From positions 14,013,001 to 14,077,000 of the forward strand of contig CM065397.1 in assembly GCA_033060915.1 (NCBI GenBank): a stretch of 64,000 bases of DNA, given 5' to 3'. Positions 22,372-34,110 of the stretch are shown piece after piece. The notes beneath the pieces were generated by a model, which was given only the letters and a program-made list of their open reading frames with translations, did not search any database and was not told the DNA's origin. A program made the position numbers and the translations under genes. Positions within the stretch are counted from its first letter, which is position 1. Each line of letters begins with the position of its first letter. This stretch comes from Euryodendron excelsum. Its lineage: Eukaryota > Streptophyta > Magnoliopsida > Ericales > Pentaphylacaceae.

Positions 22372-22455
22372 ATTTTTATTATCCATTTCATGGTGAAGCA
22401 CAAGCAACAGGATATTTTTATTATCCATTTCATGGTGAAGCACAAGCAACAGGAT
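22372..22455 (+). repeat. 42-bp tandem duplication in the MEF21 3' region
   Basis: The unit beginning ATTTTTATTATCCATTTC is present twice head to tail, 22372-22413 and 22414-22455, with no visible differences. It lies about 170 bp after the MEF21 stop and before the convergent GET2-like gene, probably in the 3' untranslated region. Confidence 0.92.
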
Positions 22456-22774
22456 AGTCCCTGAACTAAGAACGCAGAACGAAAGCATTTTTTCGTCTTC
22501 GTACATGTCAAATTTGATATGATTTGCCCCTAAAAGGAGCAGAACTTGCACAAACCATAAACTGAAATCGATGCCAAATATGATTTAGAGATAAGAGTCT
22601 CTTCAGACTTGAATTCAACACAAAAATTGAAATGTGAATCAAAATTGAAGCCATGCTTAAATTATCAATACAGCAACTGAAGAGGAGTCCTTCAAAGCAG
22701 AGTTAGCCCTTGATGAACAAGGGCCCAATCATACAACTCTATAAACCAATACATTGCTGAACAACTTTACTAGT

Positions 22775-25344
22775 TTACCAGCCGAGTTTATGTGCCATGG
22801 AGAGACCACATATTACAACTAATGCATAGACACTACAATCCCTGAAAACTGCACCCATTATGTTCTGCAACACCAAGCCCGACTCCAAAGCCTTGCCCAG
22901 CTGTTCGGCCAAACCATATCCGCCTACTGAAGGGACATTATTTGCTTCTTGTTCAGTCCTTTTTAACACACCTCTTTGTTTAGCTAAAAGAAGCCGTGCA
23001 AGCACAATTGATATATTGGTAAGCAAAAGCAGATAAAGTGGCCTGAAAAATATTATGCTCTTTATAATGTGGCTTCCCAGTATGGGAAAGCCGACATACG
23101 ACAGAACTACTAAGATGGCAGCTGCTAGGGAACAACAAATGCGGATATTCTCTGAAGCTACAATGGCGGAACTTATTTGATTTGGGGTGAAAATTTTACC
23201 AAGATGAACCTGTGGTTCAAGTTGATATTCTTTGTCAGAAGGGGAAATCGATGATTCTTGAACTGTTGACAAGACTCGAGATGACTGTACTCTGCCATTG
23301 ACTTCCCAAGAAGTAGTTCTTAAAGCTTCAGTGCTTGACTCAGATTTGCGCAAAACAGGTTGTGCTCTACTTCCACCACCATTGGTATTGATCTCACCAC
23401 ATTCAGTGAAAGACTCATGCTGCAGCAACACCGAACTGGAGCATTTATCTTCACCAACATGTGAAACTGAACATCAAGAAGACCAACGAGCAACAGTAAC
23501 AACAACATAAATGAGTGAAGCAGATGGATAAGAAGTAAGTAAAAATCCCTAGTCAAAAAGTACGAAGTAGTTTTTTGTTTTTCTTTTCTCGATAAGTAAT
23601 TCAAAAAGTTTGAACCACTACTTCTTAGTCTCCACCACATGAGGTGTGAAACTAACTCCAACAATCCTTTTTTTAGTAAATAAACGAAAATCCAGGGAAT
23701 CTAATGACCAAATCCGACAGAATTTCAAATTCACTCGCATCAAAATATAGAAATTAACCTCCCACTAGATTTCTTCAGTAAACATGGTCAAATGCCCAAA
23801 AAATGGGGAATACAGGTAATATATACATTTTTCCCCTACTACCGCAAGACTTCTCTTTCAAACTGTAAGTAACAGCAGGCAATCCGTTAAAGAATATACT
23901 TCCTTCAAGTTGTCAATGATGATAAATCAAACTTCGTCAAATACACATCTCTAAAGAAATTTTCCAATTAATTTTCACTAATAGAAATCTTCCTTCCAGT
24001 TCATGTAGCTATGTAGTCTACCCAAATTCATAGGAAAATTCCCTACCAGACCAACCAGATAAGTTACCTAACATATCATATTTAGCATACAATCCTCCAA
24101 AAAAGTTAAACTTAGTTATCAAGGTCGTTTCAACTATTAAACGAATATACATCAATGAAAAATAAATTCTCCCCGACAAGATAATAAAAATATAAAAAGA
24201 AAAGGTTGAGTAATCCTTTACCCATTCTGAACCTCATTCCCTTAATTCCTCTCAAATGGAAAAACACAAATGCACAACATCACTGAAAAGATTCAATAGT
24301 ACCAGGACAAGACACTAGTGGTGCAGTACAGTTAAATTATATAGCTTTACGCAACTTTTTTTTACTTATCTGTCTAGCACACATCTAAGGTTACAATACT
24401 AAAGTACTATAAATGCATTTAGAAAGCTGTGGAAATACAGCACGGCAGTGGCATTGCTTGGCACAACAGTAAAAGTTTTTCTTTTGTTTTTTGTCACGGT
24501 GAATTGGTTCAAGTCTAAAACCAACCATTTTGTGCCGTGCAAATAGTATCAAGGTTAGGTGTTTATACAAACGACCCCTCGCAGTAACCCAAGACCAGCA
24601 ATGTGTAATGGCATTTTCTCACTTTACAGAATGAGGGTTGAACCATAGTAATTACTTCTGTTCTGTACCGGCCAGGCAGTACGGTATGTCCCATAGTATA
24701 CCAAAAATAGGTATAAAAGAAGGGCCAATTCCTTTCTGTTCAATTTTTCCGCCTGTATCAGAATACACCTAAACTTTTTTTTTTTTTTTTGGTCCTAAAA
24801 ATGATTTATTTTTATTATCTTTCATTATATGTGTCTATTAGAACTTGTATTAGAAAACAAATGATATGTCTTTGAAGTCGTTTTGAATATATACTTATGT
24901 TGGATAAGCATCTTCATGTTATACTAAAATGGATTGGTGTAATGTTATATAATGCACATCGAATTTTATCAGTAAACTTATATATTTTTCTAAATATATC
25001 TATAGTTATAAATCCAAAACAGTAAGCCGAGATCCACCACCGTACCAACGACAAAGAAATATGTTTGCCAGCACAAAATCAACAACTATGGGTAGAACAA
25101 CTTGTAACAATGTCTTTGGCTTTTTAATCAGCTTGACTTAAAATTACCATGGGAGCCTGGGAGGTGTTCATGAAGCACCACATCACGAATATTTCAAATA
25201 CGGTCCTACACTAGAGTTATGGGGACATCATTCGTTATATGAACAAATTCAGATAAAGTATCACCTCAGTTTACAATACCCAATTTGGGAAATTAAGATA
25301 ACAATGTGACAATTACACATACAATTAAGTGCACAATGAATATA

Positions 25345-25380
<36 letters not shown>

Positions 25381-25639
25381 GGGACTGAATTAAAACCATA
25401 AATGGAAAAAAAAAATCAGAAAGAGGGGGAATACCGATGGGTTGATGAGAGAGATTAATGGTTGAGAGATCATGATCGTGGGCAATCGACGGCGGACAAG
25501 AGGCAGTATGGGAATGATACGATTCTGGGGAGGATGACGATGATGGCAGAGTTTGGATTCGACCGCTGATGAGGGCCAAGCGGTCCGAACGTCTGTCCAC
25601 GATGCGACGTCGTCGTGCCTCTCTGCTGCTGGTCGCCAT
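22775..25639 (-). CDS. GET2: GET2/CAML-type ER receptor for tail-anchored proteins (G1IP-like), two exons
   Basis: Exon 1 is 25639-25435 and exon 2 is 23466-22775; the 1968-bp intron (GT..AG) is in phase 1 and the join gives 298 codons. The start is ATG at 25639 (GGGGATGGCG). The N terminus has the basic cluster REARRRRIVDRRSDR (residues 6-20), then a long polar, Ser-rich region. Three membrane segments follow at about 178-198, 208-230 and 273-292. A basic N-terminal cytosolic motif with three C-terminal membrane spans is the Get2/CAML layout, and the sequence resembles Arabidopsis At4g32680 (G1IP). In that pathway GET1 and GET2 dock the GET3 ATPase at the ER to insert tail-anchored proteins. 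Identification rests on layout and remembered similarity of the N terminus, so it is good but not certain. Confidence 0.8.
24455..24610 (+). mobile_element. Possible tRNA-derived SINE remnant in the GET2 intron
   Basis: The order AGTAAAAGTTTTTC, TTTGTCACGGTGAATTGG, TTCAAGTC, then AAGGTTAGGTGTTTATACAAACGACCC follows the plan of plant tRNA-derived SINEs (box B-like GGTTCAAGTC, then GGTAAGGCTGCGTACAATAGACCC). It is heavily diverged and has no clear poly(A) end or target-site duplication. Confidence 0.38.
25346..25380. repeat. (TA)n(TATG)n microsatellite in the GET2 intron
   Basis: About 12 TA units are followed by GTATGTATGTA. It lies about 55 bases inside the intron from the exon 1 donor site. 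Confidence 0.9.
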
Positions 25640-25680
25640 CCCCAATGATTAAACAAGAAGTACACAGAATCACAGATATA

Positions 25681-25684
25681 TACC

Positions 25685-25738
<54 letters not shown>
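25681..25738. repeat. (TA)n(GA)n compound microsatellite upstream of GET2
   Basis: About 10 TA units then about 18 GA units, beginning some 45 bases upstream of the GET2 ATG. On the GET2 strand this reads (TC)n(TA)n and probably lies in the 5' leader or core promoter, where TC-rich leaders are common in plants. Confidence 0.9.
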
Positions 25739-25739
<1 letters not shown>

Positions 25740-25977
25740 CTCGGAGTTTGGATCGAGAATGACTTCGTTTCTGTATCTAACTTGTGTCTACCGTAACGCC
25801 AATAGCTCTATCACAGACCCAAATCTGGTCTTCTTCTGGATAGCTAACGTTGCGATTACTTTTTATTATTCCTCCTTTGCCCTTCAAGTTACTCTTCATT
25901 TGCACCTGGCGTCTATTTTTTTAACCCAGGCGGGCTGAAGGAAATGTTTTTAATTTTATTGGTCAATAACTCTTTTT

Positions 25978-27015
25978 GGGCTTTTCACCAAAAAAATATT
26001 GAAATTCACTTAATTTACTAATCTAAGTATCAAAATTTAGGAAATTACTAATATTATATTATGTTTACAATTTTCAAAGCAATTGTACTTAATTGTCCTT
26101 TTTACATTGTAACAAGTTTCTCTTTAACAAGTACACTATTTTTTTATGATTCTTGTCTTTTTCAGTCTCTCACTATTAGAGCTATTTGGACTTTTTGTTT
26201 GGACTTTTTACCAATAAAACAGTAAAAATATGTGAATATATCAACATAATATTAAAAATTTTAAAATTATCAAACTAGTATTTAATGCATCATTTACCTC
26301 TATAAATGGAATGATTTACCCTCATTTTCCCTTATCTAGAATTCTCTTTTTGCATTACCTGATATACAAAAGCTCTTCCTTGACAATCACAATGGTTTCT
26401 TACAATATTTTTTTTAGTTAATTAGTGCAATAAGTTTTGATTTATGATATAACAAATGACAAAACTACTATAAGAAAACAATTTAATCAAAGATTTCAAT
26501 CTCAAAAGATCTTTTGTGAAAATAGTAACTAAGTTCCTCTTTGGCAACAGTTTCTATTTTCAATTTTTTCTGAAAACAAAAATATGAAACAAACTTGAAA
26601 ATAGAAAAAAGGTATTTTTTGTACCTGTTTTTTGTTTTTCTTTGAATCTTCCCTTTCTCCTCCCCACCACCAGCCACCACCGTTGCCCACCAATATTAAA
26701 TAAATATTTATAATGCAAATAAAAGATAAGTAACAAATTTGGGATAACCAAATATTTTTCTAACAATAAAAATATATAATAAAAAATATAAATTGACAGT
26801 GTAACTATTGCCTCTAAGATTGAGAGGTTGAAGAAGACAAGAATCATAAAAAAGTAATATACTTGTTAAAAATAAACTTATTACAATGAGAAAAGGGCAA
26901 TTAAGTCTAGTTGCTTTGAAAATTGTGAGCATAATATCATATTAGTAATTTCCTCCCTTTTGATACAAGATTGGTAAATTAAGTGAATTCCAATATTTTT
27001 ATGGTAAAAAGCCCC
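25978..27015. mobile_element. Non-autonomous element with ~195-bp terminal inverted repeats (MULE-like)
   Basis: The left arm (25978 to about 26172) and the right arm (26821-27015) are inverted copies. GGGCTTTTCACCA at the left matches the complement of TGGTAAAAAGCCCC at the right. Long blocks such as TATTGxAATTCACTTAATTTAC, GGAAATTACTAATAT, ACAATTTTCAAAGCAA and TTTTTTATGATTCTTGTCTT occur in the same order in both. Estimated identity is roughly 80 percent. The 650-bp centre has no reading frame. Arms this long are typical of Mutator-like elements. The flanks do not show a clean 9-bp duplication, so the superfamily is inferred. Confidence 0.75.
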
Positions 27016-27794
27016 TTTTTGTAAGTTTAGAGGATTAATACACTCAAAAATTATAAAATCTAAGCAGAACTTTTTTTTTTATAATCGAAGTAGGAGGCTA
27101 TCGTGGCACTACTGCTTAAAGCTTGTTCCGTCATTGCTTGCCAAGTTGTTTATGAGATAATAAGAGCTTTAATTCTATAATACAATAGAAACTTTTGGTG
27201 GCTCTCGAGAGATGTGTGTAGTTCTCGTCCCACACAAACCAGTAAATTATCAATTCAAAGATCTTGTGAGAATTATTGCACTTGGTGAGAATAAAAATCC
27301 TGATCTCTCTTTGAGAGGGCATGAGTTTTGGCGAACTAGGAGTTAGTTGACAAAATTTAAGATTGTTCGAAAATAGGGTTGCCCAATAAAATTTTATTCA
27401 ATAATTCAACACATAAATATTGGGTTTTTTTGTTTAAGAGACGATTGATTACTTAGATTTCAAAATACAATTCATACTATAACATCTTTAAGAAAAATTT
27501 TAGACATCATTGTTCGTGATTTTTCATTCAAAAATAGTGGAATGGTATTGTGAAAGGTATAAACATACAACAACATGACTTATTTGCCTCTGAAACTTAA
27601 TGCATGGAAAAATATCTTAGGGAATATTCCGCATTTTATTTCTTGGGGGCTGAGGGCAGGAAAAAAAAAAAAAAACCAAACAAAAATAAGTCAAAAAAAA
27701 AGTTTTTAAAGTTTGCCAAAATTATGGGAGCCTCTTTTACATTTTCCTTTTTGGTCAAGGCCTTGCTTACATTCCCAAAAAAAAAAAAAAAAGG

Positions 27795-28027
27795 GTAAAC
27801 AATCATTTTATCCCTCCAACTTTTCTAGTTTTTAATGTCATCCCTGAACTTAGATCAAAATATAATTAATCTTTAATTTTTTTTTTATCTATTTTGAAAA
27901 GTTGGACTGCATTAATTTTTTTTTAAAAGTGAGAGGGCTTAAATAAAATAAATTAAAGTTAAGGGATGACATTGAAATCTGAGTCAAAGTTTAAGTCAAA
28001 GTTAGAGAGATGATATGATTGTTTACC
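27795..28027. mobile_element. MITE with ~30-bp terminal inverted repeats
   Basis: The left end GGTAAACAATCATTTTATCC and the complement of the right end GGTAAACAATCATATCATCT agree at most positions over about 30 bases. The element is 233 bp. It is flanked on both sides by poly(A) runs (27781-27793 and 28030-28038), so a target-site duplication cannot be read. Confidence 0.7.
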
Positions 28028-29176
28028 ACAAAAAAAAAGGATAATCACTCTTATTGCTTGTTAAATCCACTTAAGTAAACTCCCTCCACACTGCAAGTTA
28101 ACCATCAAAAATGGCAATAAAGTGGTTCTTTTATCTTGGAGTACATAAATAATTTTTAATATCAAAATGTTAGCTTAAAATTAATTAGTCAAAATATTAC
28201 CTATTTGCGTGTTCGAAATTTGTTTTTGAATGGTTTCAAAAAATAGATTAAAAAAACCTCAATTGGAATTACAAAATTGAGAAATACTTGGTAAAACTAT
28301 GATTACTACTCAATAATTTCAAATAGGGTCCCAATCATCCATGCATAGAATTTAAGGGTTGTCATCATCAATTCTCATTATGATACTTGGCTGCTAACTT
28401 AGGGTTGTTCAATAACCTATCAAGTGCTTAAATATATATGAAATGTTTACAATGGATCCGATACTGCACTTCAAGTATACTACTTAAAATTAGTAGTTGA
28501 TTTTAAGTTAATGAGACTTACCTTATCGCTAAATTTAGGGTCACTTTGGAACTTGTGGAAGGAAAAGAGAAAAGAAGTGAGAAAGAAATTATAGTAAAAA
28601 TGGTTACTTTTCGCTGTTTGGTTTTGCTATAAAAAAAATTGAAAGAAAAATTAATTTTCCTTATTTGAAATTCAAAGAAAAAAGGAAGACAAATAATAAG
28701 ATACCTATTGAAAAGAAAAGATGAAAGAAAATAGGAAGAGAAACGACTTTCTCATGCTTTTCTTCTCATGTTCTTTATCTTCCCTCCTAAATTAAAAACT
28801 AAACCTTTCTTTCGACACTTGTTCTACCACTTGTATATTTATCCCCCTCCTCCATGGTCCAATGTTTGAAGAAATCTGCCTTCAGATCCCAAAATTTTCA
28901 AGCAGTCATTGTTAATTTTAATTCACATTGATTTTATAAGATCATCAAACAACAGTCATTTTTTTTTCCTTTTGTTTCTGCTAGACAATATTAAAGAGTC
29001 ACTGTTAGAGGAAAGGAGACAAAAATCCAGAACTTTATGCCTCAATTAGCAGTGAGCAACCATTTGTGAGTAGTGAAGCGCAGCTTTTCAAAGGGAGAAA
29101 AAAAAATTCTTGTCTGCAAAAGAGGTTAGTAGTTTCATGCCATCCAAACATATCCTTAAGGCAAAAATATAAGTAA
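28028..29176. other. AT-rich spacer, no gene seen
   Basis: AT-rich sequence. The end GCCATCCAAACATATCCTTAAG near 29138-29159 and the stretch from about 28543 (GGGTCACTTTGGAACTTG) look like ends of a further degraded MITE. No frame or RNA gene was supported. Confidence 0.4.
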
Positions 29177-29260
29177 TGTCAGAAGTGGGATTTGAACCCA
29201 CGCCCTCTCTCGAGGACCAGAACTTGAGTCTGGCGCCTTAGACCACTCGGCCATCCTGAC
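29177..29260 (-). tRNA. tRNA-Leu (anticodon CAA)
   Basis: The minus strand starts GTCAGGATGGCCGAGTGG and folds as a class II (long variable arm) tRNA. The acceptor stem GTCAGGA pairs with TTCTGAC and the discriminator base is A. The anticodon stem CCAGA/TCTGG holds the loop CTCAAGT, giving anticodon CAA (reads UUG). The A box (TGGCCGAGTGG) and B box (GGGTTCAAATCCC) of the internal RNA polymerase III promoter are present. There is no intron. A TTTTT terminator lies about 9 bases downstream (29164-29168). The gene appears intact. Confidence 0.96.
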
Positions 29261-29328
29261 TTTGGTGGCTGAATGTCCTTTATTGTTATCTATATGTGTG
29301 TCTTCAGCATTTCAAGTGAGATAATTAT

Positions 29329-29557
29329 TATGTTTGGATCTTGAATATATGAGAGAAAATGAAATTATGTACACAAATTCAACTTTTATATATAACTAAA
29401 AAGAAAAAAAATTATTTTTTCCACAAATACCCATTTATTTTCTTCTTATTTTCTTAATTTAACCAAACAAAAGAAAAGAATTGAGCTTCTTTCACTTTAT
29501 TTTTTCTTTATATTTTTTTTTTGTTTCTGGCCTTCACAAATCTAAGATTCACAAATA
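29329..29557. mobile_element. MITE, TATGTTTGGATCTTG family, second copy
   Basis: It opens TATGTTTGGATCTTG, identical over 15 bases to the element at 15292, and closes with a diverged AAATCTAAGATTCACAAATA. The body again shifts from purine-rich to pyrimidine-rich. Confidence 0.52.
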
Positions 29558-31535
29558 GCATGAGATAGCAGGGTAGAAAAATACCAAACCTTTTGTTGAT
29601 TGTCCACCATTTAAGTTGACATGTTGCGGCCTTGTGAGGTTTTTTGTGTGTTTCTCTCTATTTATTCATCCATTTGTGTGAGAAGTTGGGATTCACCCAC
29701 ATAAAAGTTGGCTGCATGAAAATTGAATGTGGGTGTCTAAATGAAGCTATAGTACGATTTACCAACCTTGTTTGGAAAGTAACATATCCATAGCTTTAGT
29801 TTTCTCATCAAGAATGAGTTCTATGGTTGGTTGATTGACCCAACAATGTCAGAATGAGTTGTATGGTTGGTTGACCAAACTACTATGTCCTCATCTAATT
29901 GATCCTCTCACATAAAAGCATTGCCAAAACTTGATTGTAGGTTTGGGGAAATAGGATTTGCTTTGTTTATTAATATTGAATTCATTTATTAAATATGTTA
30001 TTACATATATATAATGTCAATTTTTTCTCTTCTTTGTAAAGGGAACACATAAGTGCCCAGTTCGATTTATTTCTTTTTATCTACCTATGAATTGTTTGTA
30101 TGTAACAATTGCGACATAATTTTCTCAATTTCAATCAATTTTGGCATACTGTGTTGATTCTTTTTGAGTAAAACATCTTCAAACGTATGGCAAATCTGAT
30201 AATTATTATTCCTGAGAATAGTGTTTACGCTAGGGTCGGATTAGACTAAGTTCTAAACCACAATTATTTGTTCAGTTCGAGCTTAGAAGTAATGCTTAAA
30301 GACCGGCCTGATGTTAGTTTATGTAAAAATATTATACACAATTAATTTTATTCGTGTATAACATATCATGGGGCATTGCAAGAATGGGACCTTTGACCAT
30401 CACTCTAAATAAAGTATTTAGGCCACTAAGTTGCAATGGAAACTTTAATATATTTTTTTATGCAAATTATATATTTATCATTTATCGTGGGTTGGCCAAG
30501 CCAATCTTGGGATGAGGAGTTTATGCAAGATATGAAGTCAGGTTGATCTTTATATATTGAGGCAAGCCCGGCACAATTTGCGTCCACCCTATTGTAATTT
30601 ATAAGTAGACGGTTTCTATGTTTTTGGAAATCCAACAACAAAAATTTTTATGTGAGTTCAATTCTCATGCAAAACCCGAAATTTTTTTATCCCGCAATTA
30701 ACTAAATGAAAATCAATTCTCGTATCCAAGTGATGCGAGGGAGTGTTTCAAGTAATTGAAGAAAATATAGCTCATTTCCTGTGAAATTACCCTTTTCTCT
30801 TTTGGACTTTGCAATTAAGTTGAAATACATTTACATATTCACAAATTTAAAAATATGAGACAATAATAAATGACAAATATATCCACAGGTTTTCAATTCC
30901 TGAGTAATCAACCTCATTAAATGTTGAGATTTATTTCTATAACACAAGTTATATTGATAGCTTGCTCAGCTTAAATGACAAATATACCCTTCTTGTCTTG
31001 TGTGTAAAACCATAATTTTCTTCAGCTAGAGTATTCGGTATACAATTTAGTTCTATGGATAATTCTTGTCATGGAGACCATAAAGGCTTATGCATTTAGA
31101 ATTTTGAGTTTAAATATAAAGTATTTCTGTTTAAAAAAGAAAGACAGAAAGATTTATGCTGAGGTCAATTTTACATGTTAATTTGAAAAAACCAAAAACG
31201 TCCAAATCCCTATTAATTAACTCATTAAATATCTTAGATTTTCATTGTCTCTTGGGGATACTGAGCAAATGCCATCCAATTTAATCCACAACTACTGTAC
31301 ACATGAAAACTTGTACGACCCACCCAATAATGATTCCGCAGAAAATTAGATGTGGCAGAAACCAAAAATTTAATGGAATCAGCCACATTTATTGAATATT
31401 TTTAAGATTTTATGCGGGTGTATCCGTTTTTACTTACTCTTGGCTTTTGCTATAATTGTCAAGATCCGATAAAAATAAAATAAAAAAACTACCTTCAAAA
31501 AGAGTTATGCTCATTACCCTTCACCCATTAATTTG
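29558..31535. other. AT-rich spacer, promoter region of the OVATE gene at its end
   Basis: No coding sense or RNA gene was found in about 2 kb. A partial duplication (AGAATGAGTTxTATGGTTGGTTGA) lies near 29811 and 29851. The last 200-300 bases upstream of 31536 presumably contain the OVATE gene promoter. Confidence 0.45.
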
Positions 31536-31544
31536 TATATAAAA
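31536..31544 (+). promoter_or_regulatory. TATA box of the OVATE family gene
   Basis: TATATAAAA lies 85 bases upstream of the ATG at 31621. The expected start of transcription is then about 31565-31575, giving a short A-rich leader. Confidence 0.6.
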
Positions 31545-31620
31545 GCATCCTCAAGTTCACATTTTTCACTCAAACCATCTCCATTAGGAGAGAAGAAAAA
31601 TTATTTTTTTGAAAAAAAAA

Positions 31621-32262
31621 ATGCCCAAACACCTTCATATTGCCATTCCCAAGCTCAAAAGCCACAAACCCAAATCCCCCCACTCTCCAACTCACTATAC
31701 TTCTGCACCTGCCCATCATTTCTTTTTTGGGTATAAGCACCCCAAATCCTCATCACACACCCTTGATCGCTCCAAATCGTACGGCCATGACAGCTCCGCG
31801 GCAATCAACGGTCAGATGGAGTCCCCAATGGGGCCCCTATTTGACTCCCCAAGGCTCATGTTGATGAGGGACCCACCGAACCTCCGGGGATCACACCGGT
31901 TCTTCGTGACCACCGACTCGTCAAGTTCACTGGCGGAAGAAGCGCGTCCGAGCGCCGCCTCTCGCGACGACGGTTTTGCGGTGGCAATGTATTCATCGGA
32001 GCCGTATGTTGAATTTTGCAGGTCAATGGTGGAGATGGTGGGCTCCAGACTAGAGAAAGATCTGACCGTTGATTGGGACTACATGCAAGAGCTCTTGGTT
32101 TGTTACTTGGAGATCAATGAGAAGAGGTCTCACAAATATATCTTAAGCGCTTTTGTGGATGTGGTGGACGGTCTGCGTCAGATTTCCGGCGAGAGGCCGG
32201 CGACGGCGTGTAAGATTCCGGCTGCCGGAGAGAGGAGGAGGAAGAGACATGAGACTCTGTGA
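31621..32262 (+). CDS. OVATE family protein (OFP), small, single exon
   Basis: 213 codons without an intron, as is usual for OFP genes. The C-terminal OVATE domain spans about residues 118-185 (VAMYSSEPYVEFCRSMVEMV, then DWDYMQELLVCYLEINEKRS, then HKYILSAFVDVVDGLR). The N-terminal half is basic and rich in His, Lys, Ser and Pro, without a recognised domain. OFPs are plant-specific regulators that bind TALE homeodomain proteins and TRM proteins and influence organ shape and secondary wall growth; most act as transcriptional repressors. The first ATG after the poly(A) run was chosen; an upstream TTG is not a likely start. The particular OFP number cannot be assigned. Confidence 0.93.
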   Translation: MPKHLHIAIPKLKSHKPKSPHSPTHYTSAPAHHFFFGYKHPKSSSHTLDRSKSYGHDSSAAINGQMESPMGPLFDSPRLMLMRDPPNLRGSHRFFVTTDSSSSLAEEARPSAASRDDGFAVAMYSSEPYVEFCRSMVEMVGSRLEKDLTVDWDYMQELLVCYLEINEKRSHKYILSAFVDVVDGLRQISGERPATACKIPAAGERRRKRHETL

Positions 32263-34019
32263 ACTATGTTCATTTTTCTGAGAAAGAGAATGTCAAAATG
32301 AATAAAATGAGATTGAAATGGCTTGGAGAATGTCGTAAAAAGACAATGTTTGTCTCTTAATTAACGCTAATGCTTTGCTTGGAATTAAGATTTATAAAAA
32401 AAAATTAAAAAAATAAAAAAAAAACTTTGATCCACAAACAGTTTAAAAGAATTTATGTTGAAAAAACTTGTTACGATTGTGGTGATTTTGTGTGTATCGA
32501 TAAATATTTTGTATGGTGGCTGCGAGAATTTAAATGTACGAGTTAATTTGTGAACCTTCTCGCTACTTTTCGATTGTGTTATCTCAATTGTTTGAATAAT
32601 TTTTTTTTTTAAATTATACAAAGCATCTCCTAAGAAATGTTTGGAATTAGAGAAAAATGAGTAAAAGTATGTAATTGTTATTAAATGCATGATCTTCCCA
32701 TCAAATGCAAAAATATTCGAAAAGTCGAGTTAAATCCATAATAAGAGAGTTAACATTTTGAAGCAATATTTTAAGTTTTTAAACCCATAATGTTTTGATC
32801 AATGTTCTTATAAATTGTTGCAACCTAGACACCTTCAGTTCCGCCAAAATTAAAGAGGAGCCAAATCGTTTTTTAAAAGTATTTTTCTCTTTTAAAACTG
32901 ATCTTAATATCATAAACGTGCAAAATTCTCTACGTCAATGCAATAATGTTCTTTATTTATTTATTATTATTATTAGATTTGAAGTAGTATTCTTTTATTT
33001 ATATAAGTATCTTGAGATTTCATTTCATTAGTTATAGTCTCAAATGAAAAATGACAATAATATTTTTTTTCCTAAAATTTGATTTTATTTTTATGATCTA
33101 TTTGAGAATTTTTTACCCTTTTTTTATTATTATTATTTCCAAGAGAAGTGCTAACTCATGTACTGTGCAACTGGAAATCATATTCAATAAATATGGTTAA
33201 CATTAGTTGATACCATTCCAATATTGTTAAGTTGGATCCACCAATACAGCAATACTTAACACTAGACCATGAACATATCTACAAAGATCAAATCTTTTCA
33301 AGTATGAAATCTTGTTGACCATCTTGTCATTAAGAAATCATGAAAATCATAAAGTTAGGTCACTACATGGGTTCATATTCATAACCCTCTTAAATGATTA
33401 CTTCCAATTCAAATTTTACTTTTCTATGGACAATTTTGGCAAACTAACAATGACTATGATAGCTAGAAAGAATTGGAATCGTGTGCACTATGAACTACCA
33501 TTACAAATTCGTGAAAGATTAGATGTCACCATCACGATAGCCCATCAGGAGCCAACAGATAGGCGCCACATCCGCTGGGCCCTACATTCAGCAGCTGATG
33601 TGACCCCATCAACTAGTGCCTGACGGGCCACTGTAATGGTGCTTAGCATTTTTCATATACAATCTTACTAGTGCGGAGAAATTATTTTCATATTTTGACC
33701 TTGACATTGTTCTAAAGCTCATCCTCAATGTTCTAGCATAAAAAATACTATCCAAATTCTAATTAACAAGTTTTTTCCAACTATTTGGGAGTCGACTAAT
33801 GTTATGTTTGGATCCCAACTGTATTGAAGAAAAAGAAAAATTGATGCAAAATGAAATTACTCTTATCGAATAGCTGTAAGAAAAAGTGGTCAATAAAAGA
33901 AAATAAAAAGCAAATAAGTGAGAAAACTGTGTTCTCTCATCTCTATTTTCTTCTATAATTAATGAATTGGCAAAATGCAAGATATATTGTTCATTTTTTT
34001 ATGTTTTTTTCTTCTTGTA
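32263..34019. other. AT-rich spacer downstream of the OVATE gene
   Basis: The 3' flank of the OVATE gene (AATAAAATGAGATTG near 32300 could serve in polyadenylation) is followed by AT-rich DNA. A left MITE end ATGTTATGTTTGGATC lies near 33800 without a matching right end. The open stretch at 33312-33623 has no recognisable domain and I do not call it. Confidence 0.45.
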
Positions 34020-34058
34020 CAATGACAATCTGTATTTGGTCCCATCAGATTGTCATTG
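34020..34058. repeat. Perfect 13-bp inverted repeat with 13-base loop
   Basis: CAATGACAATCTG at 34020-34032 is the exact complement of CAGATTGTCATTG at 34046-34058. It lies 52 bases upstream of the small ORF at 34111 and could form a hairpin or a dyad binding site. It may also be the end of a small element. Confidence 0.8.
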
Positions 34059-34110
34059 ATAAATGTCAATTAATTTCCTTCTCATTTTTCCAATCTAAGG
34101 AAATAAGAGC

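Noticed and set aside
33312..33623. 103-codon + frame downstream of the OVATE gene
   Set aside because: No signal, domain or context; composition typical of chance frames.
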